64,000 bases of DNA. Origin: Mytilisepta virgata. Taxonomy: Eukaryota; Mollusca; Bivalvia; Mytilida; Mytilidae. The notes beneath the pieces were generated by a model. It was not told the origin of the DNA. It did not search any database and saw only the letters and a list, made by a program, of their open reading frames with translations. This document shows positions 29,101-42,646 of this stretch, one piece after another; positions within the stretch are counted from its first letter, which is position 1, and the number at the start of each line of letters is the position of its first letter. The stretch lies in NCBI GenBank assembly GCA_028015205.1, contig CM051515.1, positions 10,806,001 through 10,870,000 on the forward strand. The letters are read 5' to 3'. The translations under genes and the position numbers were made by a program.

Positions 29101-30885
29101 TCGCGTTCCATTCCATCAATACATAAAAATCAATTTAAAACTTCGGATTTATGAATTTATGAACCGGTTTGAGGTACACAATTTAAGCTTTATGGTTTTT
29201 TCCCATTTTATGTGTTTCTATATTTTCTGTTGAAATAATGTAAATGTAGACATAAATAAAAATGAAATCCTAAGATTTCTCATTTCAAGAAAGTAAAGTC
29301 TTGAGGATCAGTTTCAAACCCAGTACCAAAACTACTATAAATATCTACTAAGCTTGAAACCAAAAATATATAAGAAATAAACGTAATATTATACATGAAT
29401 AATGGCATAAATATGAAATGTGATACATTTGGTTTGATTTGTGGGATTGCCCTAGATAATTCTTAAACATTTATACTTCCTACCAGTTAAAACAAATCAT
29501 CTTTTCAAACCATTGGAAATTAACAAACCTGTTGGCATAATTTTGATCTGATAATTTCCCACGCAGAAGTATTTCTCTACAGGAACACTATATTCAACAG
29601 GCAGGGATCTCAGCTAATATAAATTTACAAAGACCCTCTCACTTTCAATTTAAATACAAACATGACGAACACTCTAGAAGTGTATATAAACATTAAAATG
29701 TCGAATTTTCATTTCCAACGGGTTGACTTTTCATTAGACAGAAGAAAGATGATTTTATTCTGGAGTCTTATTGTCTTTAATGTCTATGAGAGAAATTTTG
29801 GGTTTTATTCGTCTAAAATACTCTCCAATCCTTGTATATGTGGTATTGAATTCTCCTAAATATCACAAAAAAGTTTAATACCGTAATTTGTTAAAAAGCT
29901 GGACTTACCTTTTCAATGAAAACGACCCAAAAGATGATTGTGATTATCCTTGCCACGTGCAAAAATACGGACAATACTGTACTCTGAAATAAAAACACAA
30001 TTTTTTTTATCATTACCGCGTGCAATTGATGAGGCACGGAAATCGACACAACTGTTGTTGCCTAAATCCTTCTACCTCCAACAGAGTAGATATTGGTCAA
30101 ATCGGATCCATAAAGATAATTAAACACCACTCTCATTTTATATTTATTAGAGATTCAGAGAGCCGACCATCTATATCTTAGAAAATATATAACATGTTTG
30201 ACAAATCTATTTGACTTTCAAAATGAAAAGCAGATGGATCGTGTATAGAAAAAGTAGCCTTGGCTAAGAAATCAAATATTGTGCTAATTGTCCCGACTAC
30301 AAATTATACACGGTACTAGTGATCAATCTAAAGTGATGTTGATAAGGCTCCATGTAAAAATATAGTGTTATCTTAAATATTATTAATTGTGCTGCTGTTG
30401 CTGTTGCAGTTGTTTTTGAAAGTAAACAACTTGTGATAACAGATTTTCCCATGCTGGTTTATAAAATATATCCATATACTAAAGAATACCTTATGATCTT
30501 GTGATCACAAGGACTACCGATATGAAATTTCATGTAGTTCTGTTAAAATAACGCCTTAAATTTATATTTGCCATTCCATAATTGAAATGACACATTATGG
30601 AAAAGTTATCTATAGCTATTTTATGTGTAGGTGTCACTGTTTATGAGCAGATATGAGACAATTATCTAATTTAACTGTTTGCCACAATGTCCTACAGTTA
30701 AAACAAGCACAATCTTTAGCACTCGACATGTTGGGAATAATACCATTATAGTTGCTTTTATAGTGTTTTGCACAACATCATAGGGTTGTGCTAGATAATG
30801 CGAGAGTTAAATTACCTATAGGACTGGATAAATCCCTAACTCACACGAAGTTGCTCTTCAAATTGTGTTTAATCTCTGTTGAATT

Positions 30886-30937
<52 letters not shown>

Positions 30938-32296
30938 TCTTGTGCTCTTTTATTTCATTTTAGTATCACTGGAGGGCTTTGATTGTTGACCTTTATCCTG
31001 ATATTAGTTTATTAATAGACAATTTCACAATTTTTTTCTGTAAACATAATTTTTGTCGGCATTTGTATCTAATTTACGTTCTTGTCTTATATTTTGTTCT
31101 TCACGTTTTATTCATCAAGTCATAATTACATTTTATTATACCAATTAATTATTATCTCACTTGAACTGAAAATACATAAATATGTTTTGAGTGATCCTTG
31201 TTTGGATAAAAATATTACCATGTTGTTATTTACTTTTTTTTACAATTACATACTATTAATATCATGCGTGGTGATTTCTTCCTTGATCCAACAAGTCCCA
31301 AAATAGCATTAGCAATCGACAGTATTCCAATGACTACAGCGGCAGCAGCCATTCCAACAAGAATGTCGTAAAAATAATATTGATAAATCATTATTCTGTA
31401 GAATATATGCTTAAGTGAAGAGTTCGTGATTAATTCGTCTCCAATAAGTGTAAGACCTAAACCTAAAAGTCCAAAGGAAACCACCTGAAATTCAAATAAG
31501 TAACCGAATGAAATTGCAAAAATAATGGTGTGCAGTTGATATATTTGTATTTAAAAAAAATATATAGCTCATAAGTCAAGCAATGTTATAAATGATTGTA
31601 ATATGATTTTTCCTTGTTTGTTTTATTTTGTTTTGTTTCCGTTTTTTAGCTTTCCAAAAGTTTGATCAAGATTGTTCCATATGATGAAATAAGCTTTGTA
31701 TGCACAAAATACCAGAGTTTCTATAGTTTAACATAGACAATAAATTGCATTTAATGATTCTTATACGTTCTTAGACACACATTTTTGCTCTATTTTAGGA
31801 AATAATGTGTGATTAGCGGCAGCCACGGTTGATTATTGAAATAAAAGAAGTTTAAAAACAATATAGACTTGTTCTACATGAAAAAAAAACATACTTCTTG
31901 TCGTTATTGACATGTATTCAAGAAATATAAAGTACACTATTGCATGATTTTCAAAACATTGCCCGAAAAGTGAAATGCAACTGACTCAGATCGTTTTAGT
32001 CGGACTTGAAAGTCAGACAAACTGCCCCGAATTGACTATCTTGGAAAAACAAACCTTTTATACCTCTCAACATAGTGTAAAGATCAGCAATGAAGGTACT
32101 GTTTGGTTGCTTGTTAGTTGGTTCGTAACCAATATGTTCCATAAATCCTTCTGTCGTCATCGAAAATTAAAGTTACCAAATGACTACATAGTAACATCAA
32201 TGGAGATCATTATAAAAAAAATCTTTTACATATTCATCAATCATACTTACTAATGAGATTATCTTGAAAAGCACCGATGTGAAAATAAGTCTGGAT
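26147..32296 (-). CDS. Tsp2: tetraspanin-like protein
   Basis: Seven exons on the minus strand, in order: 32251-32296, 31254-31484, 29909-29983, 28786-28887, 27838-28002, 27077-27160 and 26147-26308. The initial ATG exon was not found. Exon sizes and phases match Tsp1: 46, about 231, 75, 102, 165 and 84 nt. TM1 and TM2 lie in the first two exons (GLLGLGLTLIG and VVIGILSIANAILGLVG). TM3 is SVFLHVARIITIIFWVVF. The large loop has WNDMLLQ joined to LHCCGVYST, then WFCCSN and ECGG. TM4 is WFLAILFVQLLLE. A 50-residue tail ends with TAA. The TM4 exon uses a gcaagt donor, a GC-AG intron. Membrane scaffold protein; partners unknown. Confidence 0.8.
26540..26775 (+). mobile_element. Recurrent retroelement tail copy
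   Basis: Contains gacatgaggagcatggcggg, then gctta...ccaacgcaccggaat, then ggtgggttccgtgttgatca, aligned with 1360-1470 and 59370-59480. It lies in the last Tsp2 intron. Confidence 0.65.
27290..27520 (-). mobile_element. Recurrent retroelement tail, inverted copy
   Basis: aatattggcaaaagaacggg and the following aaaggaacagacagtcatga are the reverse complement of the region at 46735-46790. Intronic to Tsp2. Confidence 0.5.
30891..30934. repeat. (AT)n microsatellite
   Basis: About 22 AT units in the Tsp2 intron between the TM2 and TM3 exons. Confidence 0.97.
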
Positions 32297-32939
32297 CTAC
32301 AATATTACCATACATTTTTAGAAAACTGATGTATACAATTATTCATTTACCTTAAATTGCGAAATTCAGAAATTAACCAGATATTTAAAGTGAACTGTCA
32401 ATTGTTGAAGGTTGAATCATGCCCTCCTACTCTGTTACCTGTTTGGTATTTGAACATGGGTTTGTTTTCCGTACATTAATCTTTACCTCGAAATTATTTT
32501 GCACTACGTACACTACTGACATCAATTTGAATTTATTGTAAAGTGATAACTTTATTACTGTCTCGTATCAAGTATTTCTACTCTATTTTTAGCTCCATTT
32601 AGGCTAAATTGTGCGCACCTTATGAAAGGTTGTGAAATCAAAAGCAGAACCACTGACAATGGTAGTCAATCAAAACAAGAGTCGTAGATAACTGCGTTTA
32701 ACTCAAAATACTAATGTTTGATTGGTATGTCGAGGTCGACGTTTCCTGTTAACCATTTTTGTTGTTTACCAGTTTTGAAAAAAAAAACAAACTTAATAAT
32801 AATAATAAAATTGCATATCTTACTGGTTCCAGCTTTCCCTAACAAATATAATTAGGTTCCGAAATATACCATGCTGTAACGATAGAAGTAAGTAGTATTT
32901 TTTCTCTGATATTCTTTGTTTCTTCTCTTTTAATTCAAA

Positions 32940-35900
32940 TTAGGTATACTCTGCGGCAATTATAGTCGCTATCTGAAATAATACGAATAAACAGAACAAT
33001 GATACAGAAATATCCAACTCAACAATACTTTGTCAAAAAAAAAAAAACATTATCTGCATTATATATAAATACGTGAATATAAACATTTAACTAAAAATTA
33101 TTTTGTTAAAAAAAGTAAATACCTGACAAAAAATACAAGTTGTGACAAGACCAAAATACGTTTGTAGGTAACTTTTAAGTTGTTCTATGTAAACGTGCCA
33201 ACATGTTCTTCTACCATTGCCATCGTTATCACTCCCAAGCTAGAAGAAATAAACAAACTCTTTTAAAACATTCCAAAGCAGAAAAATGATTCAGTTTATA
33301 TATTAAAAAATGATGTTTTTTCTTGTAAAAAGATCACATCTATAATAAATATTGAGTATTTTTAGATTATAGTTTCCAATATCTTCAAAATGTAAAGTCG
33401 CTAAACAAAAACGTCTACAATTGTAGATAAAGTCAATCATAATCAAACGTTCAAAAGACTGAAATTATCAAGACATTTTAAGCATTGGATAATCACACAA
33501 GAATTATAAAAAAAATATATATGACCTATGTTTAAGAAATTACACATAAGATATTTGTTTTTTGTTGACGTTTTTTAGCATTGAGTTGCCTTCGCTAAAT
33601 ACTTACTTTAGACACAAAACTAGGAAATATGTAGTAATAACCAGAGGAGTATCGATAATCAGCTTCATATGCTGTCAAATATTGGTTGTATGATTCACCA
33701 AAATCAGACTTCTTAAATGAAAAAAAAGCACAGGAGTGAAATCAATTAAATACAACTGCAAAAAGCATCTTAAGGGGTTACTCCAGGTTAAAATATATAC
33801 TCAGGGATAGGGATTAATATAAGTTTGTAACTTGTTTCCCAATCCCTTTAATTAACGTATATTATGCCAAAATAATCACTGTATATTATGTTAACATATT
33901 TGTGATTTATGTTTAAACTAAAATATATACTAAGGTTTGAATTAATTTAGCGTTCAACGTTTTATGCTCGAGCACAACTGCCGAGTCATATTATCTTGTT
34001 CATCAAAATTGGCATCAAATAACTCATTATACAATGTTGTTACCGGAAGAAACTAGAGGCTCTAAGAACCTGTATCGCTCACCTGGATTTAACTTTTCAC
34101 CTTGAGCAGGACTAAAAATTTAAGTCTTGCAGTCAATTTGGCTGGTTTTTCTATAGGATTCTATATTAAACTATGTTCGGTTGTGGTAGCCATCTTGGTT
34201 GACAGTCCAGGTCAATGGACACATTTATAAAAGAGAACCATCTAAGGACCATTACTGCCAAGTCTTGTTCCAACTGGCTAAGTGGTTTCAGGCAAGAAGA
34301 TTTTTCAATGAATTTTTTCATCGGACACAATACTGAAAGAGGACTGTTGAAAACCATTGCTACCAAGTCTAGTTCTAATTGGTTTAGTGGTTTCAGACAA
34401 GATGTTTGAGTGAATTTCCCATGGGGTCCTATGTTAAACTAAGTTTGGCTGTGTCGGCTATCTTGGTTCACAGTTCACGAAATTGGACACATTACTGAAA
34501 GAAGATCTCTTAAGTACCTTTGCTGCTAAGTCTAGTTCCAATTGGTCAAGTGGTTTCAGAAAAGAAGATTTTTCAATGAATATTCCCATAGAGCCTTATA
34601 TTCATCTAAGTTCGCTGTGTCGGCTATCTTGGTTCACAGTGCACGAAATCGGACATTTCTGAAAGAGGACCTCCTAAAGACAGTTGCTGCCAATGTTTGT
34701 TCCAATTATCCTTGTAGTCTCATAGAAGAATATTTTTTAAATTCATACCCCCTTTATCTATTTTTAGTAACACCAGCCATGTCGGTTGGAAGTCGGGGAT
34801 GCCGGACATAATTTTGGAAATGCCACCGGAAAGGCCATTCCACGAAAGTTTGGTTTAAATTGGCCTCATAGTCTTAGAGAGATAACGAAAACGTTCAAAT
34901 TCCCACAGGGTCCAAGGTTAAATTGTGTACGACCATGGTAGCCATTATTGATGGCGCATGGAAAAACTGAACATAAATTTTAAAGGGGGCCATCAACGGA
35001 CCATTCAACTAATGTTTAGTTTAAATTGCCTCAGCCGTTTCAGAGGAGTTGATGAAAATGTGAAAGGATTACGAAGACGAGGACGACGACAGACGCAAGT
35101 GAGAATATTTTAGGCCAGGTGAGATAAAAAGGATGATAACAAGAAGTTAAAATTCTGCCAAATTATTCAAAACTGAGTAAAGGAAACAGACCATGAAAAT
35201 GAAAGCTAAAAAAAAAAATTTGAAAACACCCAAGTGTATAATACATGTTGAAATCTGTATCACATGCTGTATCAACCTCGACCAATATCAGCCCTCGGGC
35301 CAAGGCCCTCTGGCTGATATTGGTTTCTCGGGTTGAAACAGCATGTGATACAGATTTTACCATGTAATCAAATAGACAATTATGTTACTTTTATTTCCTT
35401 TAACACATACAACTTATATTACCTCATGATAGACGATGGAGAGAAAAACTATATATATCACGTATACTACTATCAGCAGAGAACTCGTTGCTACAGACTG
35501 AAAGAAAAATATTATCCATATATAAAACAACCTTACTATGTTTCAACATAATGTAAAAAAAATACGGCGCGAAATGAGCTTTTATGATAAATGTAATTAG
35601 ATAAAAAAAAAAAAATTGCGAATATTTTTTGTACATTCTTCCTACATGTATATTGTTATTTCTTTCATGTTTTGTTCAATGATACTGTTTCTGTATTGAC
35701 TGAATACAAATGGTAAAATTCAGGAAACTAATGTGTATGTATACACCTGTGTCGTAATATGATTTAATTAACTTTCTTTGGCTATTTTGGATCTAAATAT
35801 TCTGTATAAAGTTTGGTTCACTGTATTGGTCAATCCACATCAATATTGAGCATCTCTGACATTCAATTAAGCATAAACAACGCAACGAAATAAAGTAAAT

Positions 35901-37569
35901 TTCGTTCATTTTGGCCTAAAGAAATCAATATTGTATAATTCGCAGATAGACTTACGAACAAAGTCAGTTATATTTCTATCTTCTTACCAGCGCTATAATG
36001 TTCTTTTTCCTTCCTAGTGCACCCCACAAAGCGAATATTCCTGTCAGCAGTTCTAATACAAACACTCCAATCAGAGAAAATACAATACAGTTAACCGTGG
36101 TTCCTAATGGTAATTTGCCTGCTATTTTTTCCATGTCAGCAATTTTAATAACATTTGCATTTAATATATCACCACCGACCCTGATGTAAATTGATATCAT
36201 CACAAACCCAAACGAAAGCGTCTGCAATACAGATCAAATATTATAATGGAGGAAATTATTACAAAAACGGTTATTCTTTGTTTATTTCATTCTGTACAAT
36301 AGAAAGTTGTGTTAAACTCACAAATAACGATACTATTTTTGCGAAAGTTAAATGAAAAGAAGGAAGTGAAGTACATAAAATACATGTACTTGATAATATT
36401 CAGCTTTCAGCTCTTAGAGATTGTATAATAACGAAAAAGTCTAATTAAACCAAATATGAAAATGTCGACTACCTGAATTGATATTGTATAGTTATCCAAT
36501 GAATACCAATTTTTCAAAATATCATTGCTATTATAATACAAAAGACGTCTTTGAATCGCAACGGTGCAACTGTACAATTTAAGACTAGAACACCGACATC
36601 TTATCTATTTTTTTTTGGGAGGGGGGGGGGGGGACGTTGGTTATTCGCTTTTTAAACTAAATGTACTTCTATGGTCACCATTGTTTTGTCGCTTTTGATC
36701 GCATTTTTCAGGTATTCATATGGAATCATTTTTTTGTAAATGTTATGATGCAAATGACGAACTTTCTGTCTTAAGCTTGCCCTTATAATTGAAATGAAAA
36801 GTGACATACCAATTAAGTAACATTACACCTTTACCGAAAGCTGGTATCATTATTTATCATCTTATCATGCAAACGTATACTGCCATATTTTTACTGAGTA
36901 TAATCCGAACATAAAGTAAATGTTTTTGTAATGACAATATATCTTTGCTAGTAATTTGTGATCAGAATCAACCGGACTGTAATCATTTGTTCCTTTTTTT
37001 CTTTTGGATTAACATGTTGAAAATTCAAAGTAATGGAAAAAATTGTGTTCCATTAAAGCTACACATTAACTCTTTCCAAAGCGCTGTCATTAAATGTGTT
37101 TTGGTTATACAATCCTGTCAGGCATTTGTGAGGCAATTGAATATTATCTGTGACTTTTTTTTATTGGCTTTGAGGGTTGTTGATGAAGCATACATTGTAT
37201 AAATGTGCAAATATAGTACAGCAGAATTGTCATCATAGAAGGTTTATTACCATTTAATGTCGAACCTTACGTTTTCAGATATAGCTTCATGGTGGAATAT
37301 TTATTTATTTAATGTTTTTTTTTAAGATTTAAAAAATAATCTTATTTCAAATTACCAAAATCGAAGGATACTTATACATTTAAACATCTTACTAAAAGAA
37401 TATGAATGACGATGAGTTTGTGATTCGACACCAAGTGCATTGAAATCAATGACGACAAAAGTTTTCTGGAATAAATTCACTTTATTGATCAACTTACCCT
37501 TGCAATCAACGCAGCAGTCATTATAATATTAGCCGAAATTGTGAAACGACTTCTGTTTGTTTTCGTCAT
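32940..37569 (-). CDS. Tsp3: divergent tetraspanin-like protein lacking the CCG exon
   Basis: Six exons on the minus strand, apparently complete: 37498-37569 (ATG start), 35988-36221, 35423-35497, 33607-33711, 33123-33239 and 32940-32972 (TAA stop). All are phase 0 with AG/GT borders, giving 211 residues. The start MTKTNRSRF lies directly before TM1. TM2 is VFSLIGVFVLELLTGIFALWG. TM3 is the 75-nt exon (LLIVVYVIYIVFLSIV). The extracellular loop is short, with a single Cys next to TM4 (RTCWHVYIEQL) and no CCG. The 117-nt exon is an 84-nt TM4 exon like those of Tsp1 and Tsp2, plus 11 codons in place of the CCG exon. The tail is 10 residues. It may be a tetraspanin with altered partner binding. 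Confidence 0.72.
34052..35127 (+). mobile_element. Dispersed repeat with internal repeat units
   Basis: Begins aggctctaagaacctgtatc gctcacctg and ends gccaggtgag, giving short inverted ends (CTCACCTGG/CCAGGTGAG). Inside, a unit of roughly 150 bp recurs with words ggctatcttggttcacag, aagtctagttc(c/t)aattgg and ggtttcag, and a gacgaggacgacgacagacg tract sits near the end. It lies in the Tsp3 intron between the LEL exon and TM3. It encodes no protein. Confidence 0.65.
35251..35356. repeat. 106-bp near-perfect palindrome
   Basis: aaatctgtatcacatgctgt pairs with acagcatgtgatacagattt. Inner arms ccaatatcagcc / ggctgatattgg flank a short cctcgggccaaggccct loop. Stem arms are about 45 bp. It is intronic in Tsp3 and looks like a fold-back element. 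Confidence 0.9.
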
Positions 37570-40500
37570 TTTCAGCTACCTTTGTCCTAATGTAAGTAAA
37601 GAAATTCGTATTTTACGCTTCGTTTGATCCGTTTAAACTTAACAAAAACCAATTTCATTGTTTATTGCACTTCCTTGTAGAAAGGTTTAACTAGATCAAT
37701 GAACTTTTAGTGTTTCGATCAATAATTTCTTTCGTAGTTTAAACTTTATTAATCTCTATCAGAGCTAAATGTAAAAAGATACAATCTGTAGTGAAGTTAA
37801 ACAAAGGGATTATATTTGAGAAATAATTTACGGTGGCTTCAAAATATGATTTTTTCACGGATAGGCCCTTTATGCCAAATATTGTGCCACAAGGGATTGT
37901 TTGTATTCAAATAGTACTTTACTCTTAGTTACCTTTCCCGTGAATCATTGAAGGTAACAGTATCTTCATAAAATTTCACATGGGACAATTAATACACAAA
38001 CTGAGAAACCTGTTAAACATTTGAAAATTAAACTAGATAATTCAAGAATGATGGATTTAAATAAATGTAATTCGCAGCAATATGTTTTCCCTGTTTTATC
38101 CATCGACAAGGGGTAACTTCCAGTGATATGCTAAATACAATGTTAGCACTAAATCCGTCGGAATAAAAACAATTATGGTAATACCATCTTTGCACTAGGA
38201 ATGTGTGCTCAATTTGTAAATTTGTCAGCTGTCCAATTCTATAGATTAACACCCATGTAGCTTGAAACCATGTCTACATATATGTTGAGAAATTTGCTAT
38301 TGTAGGTCCTGCGTTGTCCTTGGATTGTTAGATTAATAACAAACAAACACACTTTTATTTTCTTAAAATCATAAATGATTTGTGACCAAAACAAATAAAA
38401 ACAAAAATACAAGTATGAACAAATATTGTCATGAGTCCCTGCTCTCAGTTCTAGCAACTGTTTAATGAAGGAATCTATTTTTGCTACTTGCCTAGGTGTT
38501 GATGGCTAAGCATAAATTATAACTTCTCACTATCAAGTAGATCAGTAACCATACGTGTTTAGACAAACTGTGAAGTTGTTGTCATATAGAATTTGTTATC
38601 AGTCATAAATATACAAGGTAAAAGTTATATAGCAAATCGGAATATATACATAATTTGACTGTTCGATGGATTAATCAGAGACATTATTTTTTGTCATTGT
38701 TGTTGGAAAATATTAATATATAAATGAAAACTGACAGTAATGAGTAAAAACAAGTTATGAATGATACAAAATCAACTTACTTCAACATATAACTTCATTT
38801 ATCTAGAAAACATTATTCCAGAATAAAAAAATTTTAAATGTCACTACATTTAAACTGTGATAGATTAAATTTGTCTATAAAATTTTACGGGTCATATACT
38901 TGTCTACAGTTGTGTAATTAACACCGTGCACTGGATTAAAGTGATCTATTTCTATTCATTTAAATATCGAAGTGTTTTTCTCCTATCTGAGTACATGGAT
39001 TGTATTGTTTTACAAAACTCACCCGACCAACATCGTTCTAGCCCCTTTGCTAATTTTGGCATGATTAATGATTCGGTCTTTAACAATTAAAGGAATACGA
39101 TACTGCAAAGTCCTCTACTGATTTTTCCTGAAATTCTAATATGGTCAAGTTTTATGTGTACTTTTCAAATACGCAACGCAAATCATATCTTAATAACTTA
39201 GTTTTTAATATATTTGACATTGATTTTGATACTTTTGAGCCACAATCCCTAATTTTTCATTTTTCATTTTTCAAAACTTTCACAAAAAATAATTTCACTT
39301 TTTAACGAAAATAAATAGCATCACTGGGTCTTTTTTTAATATCAAACATAAGAACATAGATAGTGTTTTCTGATAATTTTTTTAGATCCATGGTGGCATG
39401 GATCTAAAAAATAATTGAAAAATTAAGCACATATTGTTTAAATAAGTAATATTGATGGTAAATTTGTAACTTTACATGCATTAAGAAAAAAATACCTACT
39501 ATTTTTGTCTTCAAATGTTATTATAATTATCTTGATGTAGTGGACTTTTGTTTGCAAATGAAACAAGTTGGGGTCGATGTGCTTATTACGGAGATATTTA
39601 AGATAACAGCTTAAATTTTAGGATGTTATTAGTGGTTTTCTTGAGACCTACTTTGACGCCACAATATGTATCTGAAAACTTCTAACAAATCAAATAAACT
39701 CTATCTTTTCCATCTAGAAACTTTATTTGATTTACATTTAAACTGAAAATGTGAAAAATATTTGGGCATTGTAGATGATATCGTAAAGGTAGAAAGTTAA
39801 TAAGCATAAATCAATAAAAAGTCTTGGTTTATAATACAGAAGATTGAGAGGAGATGAATTATCGGTTATTCTTGCATAGATTAAAAACCAATACCTGTAA
39901 CTATAGCTATAGTCCTGCGCCGTCATGAATACCTTCGCGTGGTACTGATACAGAAATGATAGATACATTTATAAAATACCAATTAGCTAAATCATGCATG
40001 GGCTGGGAAAATGTTGTTTCAGGATAATTGGTGTGCCAAAATGTAGCTCTAAATAAATCCTGAAAATTTTACATTTTGTAAATCAGCTTCTCTCGACGGT
40101 AAAAGAGGCCGTCTATTATACATTAGAAGATTATTTAAAATATCCAGAGAGTGCATTAGTTTATAGTATGTGTCTATTTTTTTGTAATGTATCTAGTCAC
40201 ATGTAAATACAAGTTTCCTAGGAAAAACTTTCCAGACAACGAAAATGTCGTAAATTATCTTGAATAAAGTCACAAAAATTTAGCAAATAATCTTGAGAAG
40301 ACAAAACAGAAAGAATAGTACTCATGATACATCTATTGTAGTTATACGTATTAATTTGACTATATGTAAGTGGAGAACGAGATACTTTTAGAATCCATGT
40401 AAATTACCTCGTTTGTTCCAATGACAAACAGTTTAATAAGAAACAGGAGGACATTTATTGCCGTTATTTATATTATTAATGAGACCTTCAAACTTGGAGA

Positions 40501-40926
40501 TAAAAGTATCGCCCTATAAAACTCAAGAAAGCCGAAGTTAATTGTACAAGGCATTTTAGATAGGATGATTTCTGAACTAATTTATTAGGGGTGGTAAAGT
40601 AAAAAACTTTGAGGTAGTACATGTACATGTAGTAGCAGACAGTATAGCCCCCGGACAGTTTAATATTTTTTTAACATGATATTTATTGTCAGTTTTAACA
40701 ACAGTATTTTTGGTGCACTTTTTGTGCTATTTTGTAACCGCGATTTTGTGGTGTTGATTCAGTGCTAAGTCATTGTTGAAATTTTCTGCTTATCCTAGCT
40801 GTTGGGTAACTTTATTGAAAACATTAGTACCAATTAAGAAAACATAAGTTATTACAAAAACTAGCAATGTTAAGAAATACAGTTAAGGTTTCTTATAAGT
40901 GGATTTCTGGTGAGCTATTTCAAACA
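37570..40926. other. Intergenic, no gene seen
   Basis: AT-rich region upstream of Tsp3 and downstream of relic D. The only clear structure is a 39375-39415 hairpin. Short open frames (38028-38457, 39738-39968) show no splice support, family motif or repeat match. Confidence 0.5.
39375..39415. repeat. Hairpin with 4-base loop
   Basis: Arms tttttagatccatg and catggatctaaaaa close a gtgg loop. It could be a structured noncoding signal or chance in AT-rich DNA. Confidence 0.75.
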
Positions 40927-42646
40927 TCATATACTGTTGTACCCTTTATCGTGTTGTTCACAGCTATTTATAACGTTCGGTGCCGTCATTTCAAACTCTT
41001 GAACTGTTACCTCTCCGTCACCTGTAGAAAGAAAAGAAAAAAAGTTTAATTAATATGCCCTCATCTTCAAAAACAATTTGTTCACATGAGGAGTGTTTAT
41101 TTTACTAATCGTGTGTTTTCTTGACCTGCAATATAGCTTTGGTCTATATATTGACACTTTTCTTTTTGTATAAAAACATAAATGGAAAAAAAATGAAAAT
41201 GAAAATTAATGTTACTCACCGAATTAAATGATCAAGATTAAGATAGTTCTATTATTGAAAAAACATTAAATGAATGTATCAAATACTTTTAATGATAAAC
41301 GGATCTCGTTAATATTATAACAAATTCACTCGAATAGAGAACGAACTGGATAATTCTTGAGTGTACCAATTTGAAATCATTCAAAGTTCAGGATTTGAAG
41401 ATTAAAAAGTATTAATGATTTTTTAACTTCACGACGGGTGCCGTATACGGAGCAGGAACTGCTTACCCTTCCGGAGCACATGCGTTCACTCCTGGTTTTT
41501 ATAGGAGTTCGTGTTGTTCATTGTTTTTTCAGTTTTTAGTGTTTATTTGTTGTGCCTGTGGTTGTTCATTTGTCTTCCCGGGTTTTGTCTGTCTAATGGA
41601 TTACGGTTTTTTGATCGCTCCTTAGGTATATTTGTCCTCCTTTTTGACATTAACTAAGACTAAAAAAGATTAACTCTTCATAAAAACTCCAAATTAAAAA
41701 CACTGAAAATACAGTTGTCTGGCTTGGGACAGACAAACGCGTGTTTTATTGTGGCAGGTACATGTAAACGTGCGTATTACTTCATCCTTCCCCTAAATCC
41801 CAAATAATAGATTTATTTTCACAAAAAAAACCCAAAACACAGGTAAATACCGGTAAAAAGGAGGAAAGGGTGTACATTATGTAGTATATAACTTCTCACT
41901 CTACGATACAGATATCGAAGTGGAAAATAACAATACTCCTGTTGTTGCTATTCTTCATCTTAAAATCAACGTAAACCAATAACTCCTGGGAAAATGTATA
42001 ACTGCGAATAGAGATGACGGTTAAGCATGCAAAATTCACAAAAAAAATGATAAGAAAGAAATTCAATGTTATGATAACATACATGTAGGACAACTTCAGT
42101 ATAACTACTTATTTTTAGGATTTGAAATATTTGACCTTTAGTGGGTTAGGTATAATATGAAATATAGACAGAGAATCCACACATACCAATAAAAGAAAAA
42201 TGCAAGTAAAGTTAAATCATTTTTATTGCTGTTTTCTATCTTAAATTTGCAATGAAGTCTCCATCTTGGAGAAAAACACTCGGACCTTAGTGCACGTTCA
42301 AGACGATCTTACTAACGATCACATGTACATGTATCTAGGAATGCGAGGTAATGTAACAAAATTGTATACATAAACATGCAAAGATATGTAACACATTTTT
42401 TCAATGAAATTCAAAACTGCGTTGAACACTTAAGCAAATCACGGATTTACAAGATGAAAAGCAAACATAATAGAAGACAAAATTATTGCTAAAAGAAAGT
42501 AAAGCGTACCATTTTATTTTAACAAGTATATCTGGGCAGTTGCTGTAAATTACTTAAAATTTTCTAATTTATAAACATTTTAAACACAGGAATTCCTTAT
42601 ATAAAAACTTACCCGTTTAGTAGCCAAAATTTCCAAATTACGAAAT
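40927..42646 (-). pseudogene. Relic D of the glycine-rich/EF-hand family
   Basis: Retains a conserved promoter block (42623-42646), an AGGAATTCCT degenerate kappaB palindrome and TATA box near 42588-42604, and an ATG with a gtacgc donor at 42510-42512. It also keeps an intact last exon, 40927-41021, with the same acceptor, phase and 95-nt length as genes A-C. The last exon completes a canonical EF loop (GDGEVTVQEFE) and ends with TGA. No glycine-rich exon or EF-hand-1 exon was found between; that space holds intron-like sequence shared with gene B (about 41990-42200 versus 49500-49640) and a retroelement tail. Probably an exon-loss pseudogene. Confidence 0.7.
41430..41660 (+). mobile_element. 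Recurrent retroelement tail in relic D
   Basis: cttcacgacgggtgccgtat, gcttacccttccggagcaca and gtctgtctaatggattacgg match 43165-43370 and, inverted, 46820-47070. Confidence 0.75.

Noticed and set aside
29528..29616. Possible extra Tsp2 exon (LRSLPVEYSVPVEKY...) with plausible AG and GT borders
   Set aside because: The TM3 exon (29909-29983) and the LEL exon (28786-28887) already join in the same phase as in Tsp1. No paralogous exon exists in Tsp1 or Tsp3, so I left it out.
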